Below are positions 32,652-42,005 of a DNA stretch of 64,000 nucleotides, in pieces. Made by a program: the position numbers and the translations under genes. The stretch lies in contig NZ_JACRTG010000018.1 of NCBI RefSeq assembly GCF_014385195.1, positions 248,001 to 312,000 of the forward strand, written 5' to 3'. This DNA is from Paratissierella segnis (GTDB lineage: Bacteria; Bacillota; Clostridia; Tissierellales; Tissierellaceae). Each line of letters starts with the position of its first letter. The first letter of the stretch is position 1. The notes beneath the pieces are model-generated. The model searched no databases and was not told the DNA's origin. It saw nothing but the letters and a program-made list of their open reading frames with translations.

Positions 32652-33515
32652 TTGATTAAAATATTAAGTGATACTTGTTGTGATTTACCGGAGGATATAA
32701 TAGAGGAATATGATATTGACATTTTACCAATCGTTGTATTAAAAGGTGAAAAAGAATATTTGGATCGAGTAACTATTGATGCCATCGACGTATATAATGG
32801 GATGAGAAATGGGGAAATTTATAAGACAGCACAAATACCGCCAAGCACATTTCAAAAAAAATTTGAAGAATATGCAAAGAATAATGTATCTTGCATATAT
32901 TTAGCATTTTCTTCAGGACTATCAGGCACTTATCAGACATCGGTCATTGTATTAGAAGGCATAAAGGAACAGTATCCTGATTTTGATATGGATATAATAG
33001 ATACAAAGGCAGCCTCAGTTGGATTTGGACTAATCGTTTTAGAAGCAGCAAAACTGGCAAAAGAAGGAAAATCAAAAGAGGAAATTCTAAAAGCTATTAA
33101 CTTTTATAAGGAAAATGTCGAACATATAGTATATGTAGATAATATTGAATATCTCTACAGGGGTGGAAGAGTATCTAGAACTCAATCAGTAGTTGGTGGA
33201 CTGTTAAATATTAAACCCATAATAGAAATGAAAGATGGAAAACTTGTACCGTTTGATAAAGTAAGAGGTAAAAACAACGGATATAAAAAATTACTTGATA
33301 CAATGGCTGAAAGAGGTAAAGCAGCTGATTTTACTAAACAGATCATAGGCATAAATCATGCAGATGATATAAATGGTGCATTGAAGCTGAAAGAGTTAAT
33401 AGAAGAAAGATTTGGAGCAAAAGAATTTGTGATAAATATAATTGGTGCAACCATAGGAGCTCATGTCGGTCCGGGAACTTTATCAATATTTTTTCTTCGT
33501 GAGAATTATGAATAA
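32652..33515 (+). CDS. DegV family fatty-acid-binding protein (second copy)
   Basis: 287 residues, TTG start with GGAGGAGGG upstream. KILSDTCCDLPEDIIEEYDI, TAQIPPSTFQKKFEEY, FSSGLSGTYQTSV, YRGGRVSRTQSVVGGLLNIK and GATIGAHVGPGTLSIFF are the DegV landmarks, including the C-terminal H-x-GPGT loop that contacts the fatty acid head group in the family. It is only distantly similar to the copy at 15891, which lacks the closing GPGT motif, so the two may bind different lipids. The role with a FakA kinase is inferred. Confidence 0.9.
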   Translation: MIKILSDTCCDLPEDIIEEYDIDILPIVVLKGEKEYLDRVTIDAIDVYNGMRNGEIYKTAQIPPSTFQKKFEEYAKNNVSCIYLAFSSGLSGTYQTSVIVLEGIKEQYPDFDMDIIDTKAASVGFGLIVLEAAKLAKEGKSKEEILKAINFYKENVEHIVYVDNIEYLYRGGRVSRTQSVVGGLLNIKPIIEMKDGKLVPFDKVRGKNNGYKKLLDTMAERGKAADFTKQIIGINHADDINGALKLKELIEERFGAKEFVINIIGATIGAHVGPGTLSIFFLRENYE

Positions 33516-33683
33516 TAGTGTGGTTCTTGTAATTTTGAAGATATTCTAACCCGTTTTGCGTCGGTACATTCACAAGAGTTCCCAGAATAAACTAAAGATA
33601 AACTGCATTAATTGCGGTAATATGTCTTATATCAGAGGACACGGTTTTAGTTTGTGAATTGACTAAACGAAAGAGGGGATACT

Positions 33684-34739
33684 ATGCAGATATTGAGTAA
33701 AAGTTTAGCAATCATTTTTTTGGTTCTTCTTTTTTTAGGCTTATTTTTATTTTATGTCTCTGTCACAGACTACAAACCGGATACGGTAGAAATGCTAGCT
33801 ATTAATAACAATCAAGTTAAAACAATAGCGCTTAATGAACCCATAACTATAACAACATATAACATTGGTTATGCAGGGCTGGATGAAGAACAGAACTTCT
33901 TTGCTGATGGAGGCAAAAACTCCAGAGCTTCAAATTTAGATAAAGTAAAAGAAAATCTAGAAGAAATAGTGAATACCATAGATAAGATAAATCCGGATGT
34001 ATTTATGTTACAAGAAGTAGATGTAAAGTCCAGCAGAAGCTATAAGATAAATCAAAAAGAATATCTGAGCATTAAGTATCCAAACTATAGTTATGTATTT
34101 GGCAAGAATTATGACGTATCATGGGTACCTGTGCCTGTGTTTAAGCCAATGGGGGAAATCAAATCCGGAATTGCTACTTACTCTAAATTTTACACAAAAA
34201 GTTCCCATAGATATGATTTACCCGGTAAAGAAAAATGGCCTACTCAGTTATTTGAATTGGATAGGTGTTTCACAGAAACCAGATATCAAGTAGAAAATGA
34301 TAAGGATTTAGTAGTCATAAACTTGCATCTATCCGCTTTTGAAGAAGGTGGATTTATTAGACAACAGCAACTTTTCTTTTTAAAAGAGCATTTAAATGAA
34401 GAATATAAAAAAGGTTCATATATAGTTGTGGGAGGAGATTGGAATCACAATCTGCCCGATACAGACCCATATCAATTTTCTCATGAAGAATCATGGCCTT
34501 TTTGGTTAAAGAATCTTCCCGATGATTTTAGCGTTGATGGATATAATTGGGCAATAGATTATGCTGTACCCACTGTTAGAACTATGGAAACAGAATATAA
34601 AAAAGGCTATAATTTTCTTGCTTCAATAGATGGCTTTTTAGTTTCAGATAATATAGAAATAAATTACACAACTACGACGGATACATATTTTAAAAATACT
34701 GATCATAATCCGGTGACTGTGGAAATAATATTAAGATAG
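33684..34739 (+). CDS. Endonuclease/exonuclease/phosphatase family protein, membrane-anchored
   Basis: 351 residues. One N-terminal membrane helix (8-28) puts the domain outside. The EEP-fold motifs are in order: TYNIGYAG, VFMLQEVD (metal Glu), INLHLSA, GGDWNHNL (Asp/Asn), IDGFLVS and NTDHNPVTVE (catalytic Asp-His). The family includes DNases, sphingomyelinases and inositol phosphatases; substrate cannot be decided here. RBS GAGGGG. Single gene between degV and tRNA-Lys; the 168 bases before it show no other feature. Confidence 0.88.
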   Translation: MQILSKSLAIIFLVLLFLGLFLFYVSVTDYKPDTVEMLAINNNQVKTIALNEPITITTYNIGYAGLDEEQNFFADGGKNSRASNLDKVKENLEEIVNTIDKINPDVFMLQEVDVKSSRSYKINQKEYLSIKYPNYSYVFGKNYDVSWVPVPVFKPMGEIKSGIATYSKFYTKSSHRYDLPGKEKWPTQLFELDRCFTETRYQVENDKDLVVINLHLSAFEEGGFIRQQQLFFLKEHLNEEYKKGSYIVVGGDWNHNLPDTDPYQFSHEESWPFWLKNLPDDFSVDGYNWAIDYAVPTVRTMETEYKKGYNFLASIDGFLVSDNIEINYTTTTDTYFKNTDHNPVTVEIILR

Positions 34740-34761
34740 CTTTAAAAAAATAACAAAACTA

Positions 34762-34790
34762 TAGACAAATGGATTTAGAAGTAGTATAAT
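34762..34790 (+). promoter_or_regulatory. Promoter of tRNA-Lys
   Basis: TAGACA (34762), 17-base spacer, TATAAT (34785-34790); the tRNA starts 21 bases on. Confidence 0.75.
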
Positions 34791-34810
34791 AAATTTTGTC
34801 GTTTGGTTTT

Positions 34811-34886
34811 GCACTTTTAGCTCAGCTGGCAGAGCACCTGACTCTTAATCAGGGTGTCCAGGGTTCGAATCCCTGAAGGTGCACCA
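34811..34886 (+). tRNA. tRNA-Lys (anticodon CTT)
   Basis: GCACTTT pairs with AAGGTGC. D arm AGCTCAGCTGGCAGAGC, anticodon stem CCTGA/TCAGG with loop CTCTTAA, so anticodon CTT reading AAG. T arm CAGGGTTCGAATCCCTG. Discriminator A and an encoded CCA complete the 76-base gene. Confidence 0.96.
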
Positions 34887-34896
34887 TAGTGAAATC

Positions 34897-34931
34897 AAGG
34901 CTTACAGGCTATTGCTGTAGGCCTTTTTTAT
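34897..34931 (+). terminator. tRNA-Lys terminator
   Basis: AAGGCTTACAG pairs with CTGTAGGCCT around GCTATTG, followed by six T residues. Confidence 0.85.
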
Positions 34932-35078
34932 ATTTTATTCTTACTCTACCCTTATCTATAATTATTATAAAGGTATATTTTATATTTAAACTTGTGATAT
35001 AATGATGTAAAGCAAGAATAATTTATACATTTATAAGATGAGAATTAACTAAATCATGGATAAATTGGAGGGGTACAA

Positions 35079-35705
35079 ATGTTAGTAAAAAATCATATGC
35101 TTACTAAAGAGAAACTAACTATCGTTGATTTAGAGGAGACAATTGAAAACACTTTAAAGAGGATGGGGCAAGAGAGTTTTTTATCATTACCTGTGGTAAA
35201 TAACGGAGATTTAGCTGGAATAATTATGAAAGAGACAATATATAGAGGCTATGTTGAAGAAGGATATGACAATTTTCAGGACTACATCACCAACAAAAAA
35301 GTCAAAGATATCTACACCAATAAGGTTCGTTTTATACATGAAACGGATGAAATAGAAAAAGCATCTCATGTGTTAGGGGAACTTAAAATACCATTTTTAG
35401 CAGTTTTGGATTCCAACAATAAATTCACGGGGATATTGACTCATCGTGCAATATTCAATACATTTTCCAATATGCTTGGGATAAACAAAGGCTCTTCCAA
35501 ATTGGTAATAGATTTGCGTGATATCTCGGGGGAATTAGCAAGATTGACCAATCTAATCAAAGAGGAGAATATAAATATATCCAATATAGCTATGATGGAT
35601 TCAAAAATAGAAGACAATGTAAGAATAGTTTTAAAACTTGACATTGATGATACAAAAAGTTTAACAGATAAAATAAGAAACTCAGGCTTTATTGTCGAGA
35701 ATTAA
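35079..35705 (+). CDS. CBS-pair protein with C-terminal ACT domain
   Basis: 208 residues. Two CBS modules: about 1-55 (LTIVDLEETIENTLKRM, LPVVNNGDLAGIIM) and 72-130 (VRFIHETDEIEKASHVL, FLAVLDSNNKFTGILTHRAI). An ACT-like domain follows at about 140-208 (SSKLVIDLRDISGELARLTN, ISNIAMMDSK, IVLKLDI). Such proteins sense adenine nucleotides and small metabolites; the ligand here is unknown. GGAGGGG lies upstream. It is followed without a terminator by a membrane protein gene. Confidence 0.85.
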   Translation: MLVKNHMLTKEKLTIVDLEETIENTLKRMGQESFLSLPVVNNGDLAGIIMKETIYRGYVEEGYDNFQDYITNKKVKDIYTNKVRFIHETDEIEKASHVLGELKIPFLAVLDSNNKFTGILTHRAIFNTFSNMLGINKGSSKLVIDLRDISGELARLTNLIKEENINISNIAMMDSKIEDNVRIVLKLDIDDTKSLTDKIRNSGFIVEN

Positions 35706-35748
35706 CCTATATAATATCAAAGACACATTGGTTATAAGGGGACAGATA

Positions 35749-36234
35749 ATGGAAACAATTTTTCAAGAATTATTGGCTTTTTTATCAATTGAATTTACAG
35801 TAATGCTTACTGCAGCTTTGCCTGTTATAGAAGTTAGAGGAGCTATTCCCGCAGGAATTTCATTAGGATTATCGCCGCTGCATTCCTTACTTCTAAGTCT
35901 TATTGGGAGTATGATACCAGTACCATTTATACTATTTTTGATTAGACCGATATTTAATTATATGAAAAAGACCAAAACTTTTAAGAAGTTGGTGTTTAGT
36001 TTAACCAACCGTTCCATGAATAAATCCGAAAATATTCGGAAATATGGAGTATGGGGCTTGCTGGTTTTTGTAGCTATTCCTTTACCGGGAACAGGAGTAT
36101 GGAGTGGCAGTTTAATTGCAGCCTTATTGAATATGAGATTTAAATTGGCATTTCCGGCTATTTTTGTCGGTAATACAATAGCAGGGATACTGATTATGAC
36201 TCTAACGAACGGAGTGATTAATGTATTTGGGTAG
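35749..36234 (+). CDS. Small-multidrug-export-family membrane protein
   Basis: 161 residues from ATG 35749 (AGGGG upstream); an earlier in-frame start overlaps the CBS gene but has no site. Four to five hydrophobic helices with the family hallmarks TAALPVIEVRGAIPAGI, IPVPFILFLIRPIF, KYGVWGLLVFVAIPLPGTG and GNTIAGILIM. This set matches the putative small multi-drug export family (PF06695), integral to the membrane; transport has little direct evidence in the family. Probably co-transcribed with the CBS/ACT gene. Confidence 0.88.
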   Translation: METIFQELLAFLSIEFTVMLTAALPVIEVRGAIPAGISLGLSPLHSLLLSLIGSMIPVPFILFLIRPIFNYMKKTKTFKKLVFSLTNRSMNKSENIRKYGVWGLLVFVAIPLPGTGVWSGSLIAALLNMRFKLAFPAIFVGNTIAGILIMTLTNGVINVFG

Positions 36235-36263
36235 TATAATAAAATCTATGTATAATAATCTTT

Positions 36264-36304
36264 AACCTTCTTATACTAAAACAAAGTGTATAAGGAGGTT
36301 TTTT
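36264..36304 (+). terminator. Hairpin terminator overlapping the next ribosome-binding site
   Basis: AACCTTCTTATAC pairs with GTATAAGGAGGTT (one mismatch) and is followed by six T residues and then ATG. The 3' arm contains AAGGAGG, the ribosome-binding site of the zinc-ribbon gene at 36305. Confidence 0.7.
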
Positions 36305-36484
36305 ATGTCTACTAAAATATGTCCACATTGTCAACAATTGTTTTCAGGTGAAGATGAAATCTGTGAAAGCTGTAAGTTTATAAAGGCAAAAAAGATAGAA
36401 GAATTGGCAGATTTAGCAGGAACTATAGAGACATTAGCTATATTACGTGCTGTAAAAGACGATAATAATAAAGATTTTACTTAA
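36305..36484 (+). CDS. Small zinc-ribbon protein
   Basis: 59 residues. CPHC (6-9) and CESC (20-23) form a four-cysteine zinc ribbon, followed by a charged helix (AKKIEELADLAGTIETLAIL). AAGGAGG is 6-7 bases before ATG but buried in the hairpin at 36264-36304. Small treble-clef/zinc-ribbon proteins of this size bind nucleic acid or protein; similar short proteins occur near flagellar genes, but I do not recognise a named family. Lies between the transporter-like gene and the chemoreceptors. Confidence 0.7.
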   Translation: MSTKICPHCQQLFSGEDEICESCKFIKAKKIEELADLAGTIETLAILRAVKDDNNKDFT

Positions 36485-36664
36485 ACTAAAGAGTATTAAT
36501 ATTTTGTATAATTAGTCGATATATGTATATATATGATATTTTTTAATTATTTTAAACCACATATCAACAAACTATGATGGGACAAGCAATTACCCTATAT
36601 TTTATAAAAGTTTGATTAAATCAATTATAGCATTAAAAGATATTTTAGATAGGAGGACATAGAC

Positions 36665-38653
36665 ATGAAAAGTATTAAGACAAGACTTATAATTTCATTT
36701 TTGGTTCTTGTAATTATATCGAGTACGATATTAGGATTTTTAGCATTAAGGACAGGGACCGATGTGATAACAGCGCAATTGGAGACTAATCTTACTGAAA
36801 AAGCTAAGGAGGCTTCAAATCTTACATATAGTAGAATCGAAACACAAATAAAGATTTTGGAAACAATTGCTCAAAGAGAAGATATTGAAAGTATGGATTG
36901 GGAATTGCAGCAGCCTGTATTGCAAAAAATTAAGATAAATTCTAACTTATTGGAAATAGGAATATTGCAAGAAGATGGGAAAATACATTATTCATCAGGG
37001 ATGTTTGATGAGATCTCAGATGATGATTTTGTTAAAAAAGTTCGGGAAGGAAAACCCAGTATATCAGACATATATGTCAGTAAGGCATCAAACAGCATAG
37101 CCTTAATGGGAGGAGTACCAATCAAAAATGACAATAAAACAGTTGGGATTTTAATCGGTAGATTATATGGCAATACTTTGAGCAATATATCCAACGATAT
37201 GAAATATGGAGAAAAAGGCTATGGATTTATGATAAATAAACAGGGGACAGTTGTAGCGCATCCGGATATAGGAATAGTTTACGATCGATTTAATCCTATA
37301 GAAGGGGCAAAAAGAGATGAAAGTATGACCGAATTGTCATCATTATTTGAAAAGATAATTGCGGAGCAAAAAGGATTTTCTTCATTTACACACGATGGAG
37401 AGGATAAAATAGCAGGATATTATCCTATAACCGGGACACCATGGATCATGGTAGTAGAAGCTGACCGAGATGAGGCACTTGCACCAATAGCTAAATTAAA
37501 AAATAATATATTTCTTTTAGTTGGTTTGATTGTTTTATTATGTATTGCTCTAACTTATATAATTGGAAATTCAATTACGAAGCCAATTGTTAAATCAATT
37601 GATCATTCCAAGAAAATTGCTGATTTGGATATTTCGGAGGATTTCCCTGATGATTTAATAACGAGAAGTGATGAAATAGGTGAAATAGCCAAAGCATTCC
37701 AAAATATTACAGAGAATCTGCGAGAAGTCATCAATGAAGTAAGCAATTCTTCAGAACAGGTATCAGCTTCTTCGGAAGAGCTGACAGCTACTTCTCATCA
37801 ATCAGCTGTGGTAACGGAAGAAATATCCAAAATCATTGAGGATATAGCAAGAAGAGCACATGAACAAGCCTTGAGTACTGAAGAAGGAGCTTCAAAAGCA
37901 GTTTTGCTTGAAGAATCAATAGAAAGGAATCATGTACATACTCAAGAGATGACTAAGGCATCTAAAAATGTTTCGGAAGTAGTCGAAGAAGGGCTCGAAG
38001 AAATCCAAGGATTATTTGACATTACAGAAGAAAATAAAGTAGCGCTAAAGGCAATTCAAGATGTAATATTAAAAACACATGACAATTCCGACAAAATAGG
38101 CGAGGCAAGCAAAGTTATCGCATCCATAGCCAAACAAACCAATCTTCTGGCTTTAAATGCGGCAATAGAAGCAGCAAGAGCAGGAGAATCCGGGCGTGGA
38201 TTTGCAGTTGTAGCAGAAGAAATCAGGAAGTTGGCAGAGCAATCCACTGTATTTTCAAACTCTATAGATGAAATAGTATTGGAATTACAACAAAATGCAG
38301 AAAATGCGGTAGAAATCATGAACAGAGTATCGGAAATAGGGCTTGAACAGGTGGATAAAGTTGCAAATAGCAAAGACAAATATCAATTGATTGGACAAGC
38401 AATGGATGCTGAAATCGAAGCAGTAGTCCAAGTTTATAAATCAGGTCGAGAGATGGGAAAAATAATCGACGAAATATTGGAAACATTGAAAAGCTTAACC
38501 TCAATTGCCGAAGACAATTCAGCAGCGACACAGGAAGTATCAGCTTCAATGGAAGAACAATCGGCATCAATCGAAGAAATTGCAGGTGCTAGTGAAGGAC
38601 TGTCAAATCTGGCTCAAGACCTTAGTCAAGTGATAAATAGATTCAAATATTAG
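36665..38653 (+). CDS. Methyl-accepting chemotaxis protein with dCache sensor
   Basis: 662 residues, RBS GGAGG. TM1 at about 8-28, an outer sensor of about 250 residues with dCache features (YGEKGYGFMINKQGTVVAHPD, ITGTPWIMVVEADRDEA), TM2 at about 283-303, a HAMP domain (NSITKPIVKSIDHSKKIA), and the cytoplasmic signalling hairpin. The tip that binds CheA/CheW is at about 483-520 (IAKQTNLLALNAAIEAARAG). Gln/Glu pairs for methylation flank it. The ligand is unknown. The paralogue at 38686 follows after 32 bases. Confidence 0.95.
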   Translation: MKSIKTRLIISFLVLVIISSTILGFLALRTGTDVITAQLETNLTEKAKEASNLTYSRIETQIKILETIAQREDIESMDWELQQPVLQKIKINSNLLEIGILQEDGKIHYSSGMFDEISDDDFVKKVREGKPSISDIYVSKASNSIALMGGVPIKNDNKTVGILIGRLYGNTLSNISNDMKYGEKGYGFMINKQGTVVAHPDIGIVYDRFNPIEGAKRDESMTELSSLFEKIIAEQKGFSSFTHDGEDKIAGYYPITGTPWIMVVEADRDEALAPIAKLKNNIFLLVGLIVLLCIALTYIIGNSITKPIVKSIDHSKKIADLDISEDFPDDLITRSDEIGEIAKAFQNITENLREVINEVSNSSEQVSASSEELTATSHQSAVVTEEISKIIEDIARRAHEQALSTEEGASKAVLLEESIERNHVHTQEMTKASKNVSEVVEEGLEEIQGLFDITEENKVALKAIQDVILKTHDNSDKIGEASKVIASIAKQTNLLALNAAIEAARAGESGRGFAVVAEEIRKLAEQSTVFSNSIDEIVLELQQNAENAVEIMNRVSEIGLEQVDKVANSKDKYQLIGQAMDAEIEAVVQVYKSGREMGKIIDEILETLKSLTSIAEDNSAATQEVSASMEEQSASIEEIAGASEGLSNLAQDLSQVINRFKY

Positions 38654-38685
38654 TAAGTATAAGAATTTTTAAGGGGGTTAGGGAT

Positions 38686-40740
38686 GTGGAAGATTCAAAA
38701 GACAAGAAAACATTTGACATTCGGAGATTTGCAGATAGAATTAAATCTTTAAATTATAACAGTATCAAAGGGAAATTGATTATCTATTTTTCAATTGTTA
38801 TACTTTTATCTTCTCTGACATTGGGTTTCATCTCAGTAAGAAGAGCTTCTGCTGGTATTGTTGAAGAATCTCAAAAAATGTTGTCTAAACTTGTGAAAGA
38901 AGATTCTAAGCTGATACAAAGTCGTCTCGAAACTCAGAAAAGAACATTGGAAATGATAGCAAATATCACCGAAATTAGGGGCATGAATTGGTTTGCTCAA
39001 TTGCCTATATTAAAAAGTCAAGTTCAAAATACAGAATTTATAAATTTGGGTGTTATAAATTTGAGCGGAAACATAAATTATGTTGATGGAAATTCAATCA
39101 AATTGGAATCTGATGACCCGTTGTTTAAGGTAATTGAAGGCGAAAGCAGTATAAATATTATTAAAAGTCAGGTAAACGATGAACTTGTGCTTGCATATGT
39201 TACACCGATTGAGAGAGCAGGAAGAACGGTTGGTGGATTATTAGGCTATATGGATATTAAGACTCTAAGCGATATTACAGACGATACGGGTTATGGTGAA
39301 TTGGGATATGCATATATGATAGATAATAATGGCAATACAATTGCTCATCCGGATCAAGAAAAGGTCTTAGCAGGATACAATCCATTAGTAGAAGTGGAAA
39401 ATGACAAAAGCATTAAATCCCTTGCAGCTCTGTTTGAAAAAATTTTAGAACAAAGGTCTGGATTAGAGGAATATTCTTATCAAGGAAATGACATGTTTGC
39501 AGGATTTACACCTATTGAAGAAACAGATTGGCTATTAGTTGTTACAGCGAATAAACAAGAGGCGTTATCTGCAATCCCAAAGTTAAGAGTTATGATTACA
39601 TTGGCAACTATCTTTATTTTAGTTATAAGTATTACTGTTACATATATGGCGGGGCATGTAATAGCAAAACCTATATTAGGAGTAGTTGAATATTCAAAAC
39701 AAATAGCGAATTATGATATGACTACTGATGTATCCTTAAGGGATTTGGAAAGAAAAGATGAGACGGGAATATTGTCTAGGGCTTTTCAAAGTATAATTGA
39801 TAATTTTAGAACGGTAATTCAAGACGTATATAATACATCTGAACGAGTTCAAGAATCATCTAAGGAGTTGACAGCTACGTCAAAACAATCTGCACTTGCA
39901 GCTGAAGAAGTTACGAAAACAGTAGAAGAAATTGCAAAGGGAGCTTCAGACCAAGCATTAAGCACCGAAGAAGGCTCTTCAAAGGCGATTTTATTAGGAG
40001 ATTCCATAGATCAAAACAAGATTTATATAGAGAAACTAAGGGTGCAAGGGGAAATAATAACTGCAGCCGTTGAAGATGGATTGAGAGAAATTGAAAGATT
40101 GACTAAAGCAGCAGATGATAGTATAACTGCTATAAAAGAGATTAATGATGTTATCTTGCAGACGAATGAAAGCTCAAATAAGATAGGAAAAGCTAGCAAG
40201 GTAATAGCCTCAATAGCGGAACAAACCAATCTTCTGGCTTTAAATGCTGCAATAGAAGCTGCAAGAGCCGGGGATGCAGGTAGGGGATTTGCAGTAGTAG
40301 CTGATGAAATAAGAAAATTAGCTGAAGAATCCTCATCCTCAACCGGTGATATAGATAAAATTGTTGTAGAATTGCAAAGAAATTCCGGGAATGCAGTCAA
40401 GACCATTGGAATGGTATCCGGTATTGCAAATGATCAGACAAAAGGCGTTATGAGCAGCAAGGAAAAATATATCTTGATTACAGAAGCAATCGAAGAAGCA
40501 ATAGCTGATATCGAAAATCTATATAAATCCGGTCAAAAAATGGAAAAAATGAAAAATGAAATATTAAATACCCTTCAAAATTTGACTGCAATAGCAGAGG
40601 AGAACTCAGCATCTACAGAAGAAGCCTCAGCTTCTATGGAACAGCAAGCTGCATCTATTGAAGAAATAGCAAAAGCCAGTGAAGGATTGACTACTTTAGC
40701 ACAAGATCTTTACAACGTTATAAACAAATTTAAATTTTAA
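38686..40740 (+). CDS. Methyl-accepting chemotaxis protein with dCache sensor (tandem paralogue)
   Basis: 684 residues. GTG start behind AAGGGGG; the ATG two bases earlier opens a frame with an early stop. A 25-residue charged N-terminal extension precedes TM1 (about 28-50). The outer dCache sensor (GYGELGYAYMIDNNGNTIAHP) diverges from the first receptor, while HAMP and the signalling domain are close (IAEQTNLLALNAAIEAARAG tip at about 508-527). The pair looks like a tandem duplication with divergence of the sensor. Confidence 0.95.
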   Translation: MEDSKDKKTFDIRRFADRIKSLNYNSIKGKLIIYFSIVILLSSLTLGFISVRRASAGIVEESQKMLSKLVKEDSKLIQSRLETQKRTLEMIANITEIRGMNWFAQLPILKSQVQNTEFINLGVINLSGNINYVDGNSIKLESDDPLFKVIEGESSINIIKSQVNDELVLAYVTPIERAGRTVGGLLGYMDIKTLSDITDDTGYGELGYAYMIDNNGNTIAHPDQEKVLAGYNPLVEVENDKSIKSLAALFEKILEQRSGLEEYSYQGNDMFAGFTPIEETDWLLVVTANKQEALSAIPKLRVMITLATIFILVISITVTYMAGHVIAKPILGVVEYSKQIANYDMTTDVSLRDLERKDETGILSRAFQSIIDNFRTVIQDVYNTSERVQESSKELTATSKQSALAAEEVTKTVEEIAKGASDQALSTEEGSSKAILLGDSIDQNKIYIEKLRVQGEIITAAVEDGLREIERLTKAADDSITAIKEINDVILQTNESSNKIGKASKVIASIAEQTNLLALNAAIEAARAGDAGRGFAVVADEIRKLAEESSSSTGDIDKIVVELQRNSGNAVKTIGMVSGIANDQTKGVMSSKEKYILITEAIEEAIADIENLYKSGQKMEKMKNEILNTLQNLTAIAEENSASTEEASASMEQQAASIEEIAKASEGLTTLAQDLYNVINKFKF

Positions 40741-40757
40741 ATTATAAATCGTGAATT

Positions 40758-40830
40758 AATTCTTTTGAATTGTGAACTGTGAATTGTGAATTGTGAATTG
40801 TGAATTGTGAATTGAATCAAGTTGTGCATT
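40758..40830. repeat. GTGAATT heptamer array upstream of cheW
   Basis: Seven or eight near-consecutive GTGAATT/GTGAACT units, then GTTGTGCATTGATATGG. It ends about 10 bases before the ribosome-binding site of cheW. Confidence 0.75.
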
Positions 40831-40845
40831 GATATGGAGGTAACC

Positions 40846-41301
40846 ATGGAACAATATGTAGTTTTTGAGAGCAATAATCAAAAATTTGGATTAAGCGTAC
40901 CACAAGTTGAAAAAGTAATTGAATATAAGGATATAAAAGATATACCTGATTCTTCGGATTATCTGTTGGGATATTTACAATATGATGGGAAATTTTTGCC
41001 AATAATAGACTTAAATCTTAGATTGTACAATTTGAGTACCGCTATAAAGAGAGAAAACAAGATTCTTGTAGTCAATTGGAAGGGTGGCTTAGTAGGACTT
41101 CTGGTTGAAAAAATAATTGGAATATATAAACTAAGCAAAGATCAATATGAAGAAAAAAATGGCGAATATCAAATTATAAAAGATTATATGAAGGGATTTT
41201 TCAATACAGAACATGGCATCATAATAATTTTAGATACTGACAAAGTTTTTACCCCGGAACAAGAAGAAGAAATAAAAGGATTGTCATCTAAAGTGGAGTA
41301 G
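40846..41301 (+). CDS. cheW: CheW-domain chemotaxis protein
   Basis: 151 residues from ATG 40846, 5 bases after GGAGG; the open frame upstream is repeat sequence. One CheW fold: EQYVVFESNNQKFGLSVPQVEKVIE, DYLLGYLQYDGKFLPIIDLNLRL, then KIIGIYKLSKDQYE and FFNTEHGIIIILDTDKVF. Couples receptors to CheA. It is first in the che operon and longer than the second CheW at 46300; the two may serve different receptors. Confidence 0.9.
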   Translation: MEQYVVFESNNQKFGLSVPQVEKVIEYKDIKDIPDSSDYLLGYLQYDGKFLPIIDLNLRLYNLSTAIKRENKILVVNWKGGLVGLLVEKIIGIYKLSKDQYEEKNGEYQIIKDYMKGFFNTEHGIIIILDTDKVFTPEQEEEIKGLSSKVE

Positions 41302-41382
41302 AAACATATATTCGAAAGTAGTGGAGTTGGACTTAATAGTCTATGGATTTAAATCGACTTAAAATGAAATGGTGATTAAAAT

Positions 41383-41868
41383 ATGATAAGTAGAATAAAA
41401 GTGGGCATATCTGACTACAAAGTGTCTGGCTCACCTGATGTGTTGATGACTTTAGGTCTCGGTTCCTGCGTAGGTATAGCAGTATATGATCCAAAAACTA
41501 GGATAGGGGGTTTAAGTCATATTATGTTGCCGGATAGTACCCCTTTTAGCAATAGAGATCTAAAGCCCGAGAAATTTGCGGATTTGGCTATTCCGTTAAT
41601 GGTATCTAAGATTACAAATGGCAAATTCAATATAGGATTAATTGCTAAAATAGCAGGAGGAGCAAGTATGTTCAACTTCTCGGAATTAAATATGTGTTCA
41701 AATATAGGAGAACGCAATGTATTGGCTGTGAAAGAGAAACTAAAGGAAATGGGTATTCCGATTATTGCAAGTCATACAGGTGGAAATATTGGCAGAACGA
41801 TGGTAGTGAATTTAGATACATTTGAGATAAATATAATGACAGCAAACAGGGAAATAACAAAATTGTAA
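41383..41868 (+). CDS. cheD: Chemoreceptor glutamine deamidase CheD
   Basis: 161 residues. Catalytic Cys29 in GLGSCVGIAVYD and His46 in GGLSHIMLPDS match the CheD active site; the helix SMFNFSELNMCSNIGERNV and SHTGGNIGRTM follow as in the family. It deamidates receptor glutamines and interacts with CheC, whose gene is at 45302. The ribosome-binding site is weak (GGTGATT). Confidence 0.93.
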   Translation: MISRIKVGISDYKVSGSPDVLMTLGLGSCVGIAVYDPKTRIGGLSHIMLPDSTPFSNRDLKPEKFADLAIPLMVSKITNGKFNIGLIAKIAGGASMFNFSELNMCSNIGERNVLAVKEKLKEMGIPIIASHTGGNIGRTMVVNLDTFEINIMTANREITKL

Positions 41869-42005
41869 TGAGATATATCTTGAAAAACTTTCTAATCGAG
41901 TTTATCAATGGATGAAAATTTCTTATGCAATCTTTTTTAGACAGGAGGTAAAGACCTATACATCACTTCTATGGGAGACAAAGAATATATGGGTTTTAAA
42001 TAAAT

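Noticed and set aside
33516..33683. Possible structured RNA between the second degV and the EEP-family gene
   Set aside because: Only short, weak complementarity is visible and no riboswitch or other RNA motif is recognised.
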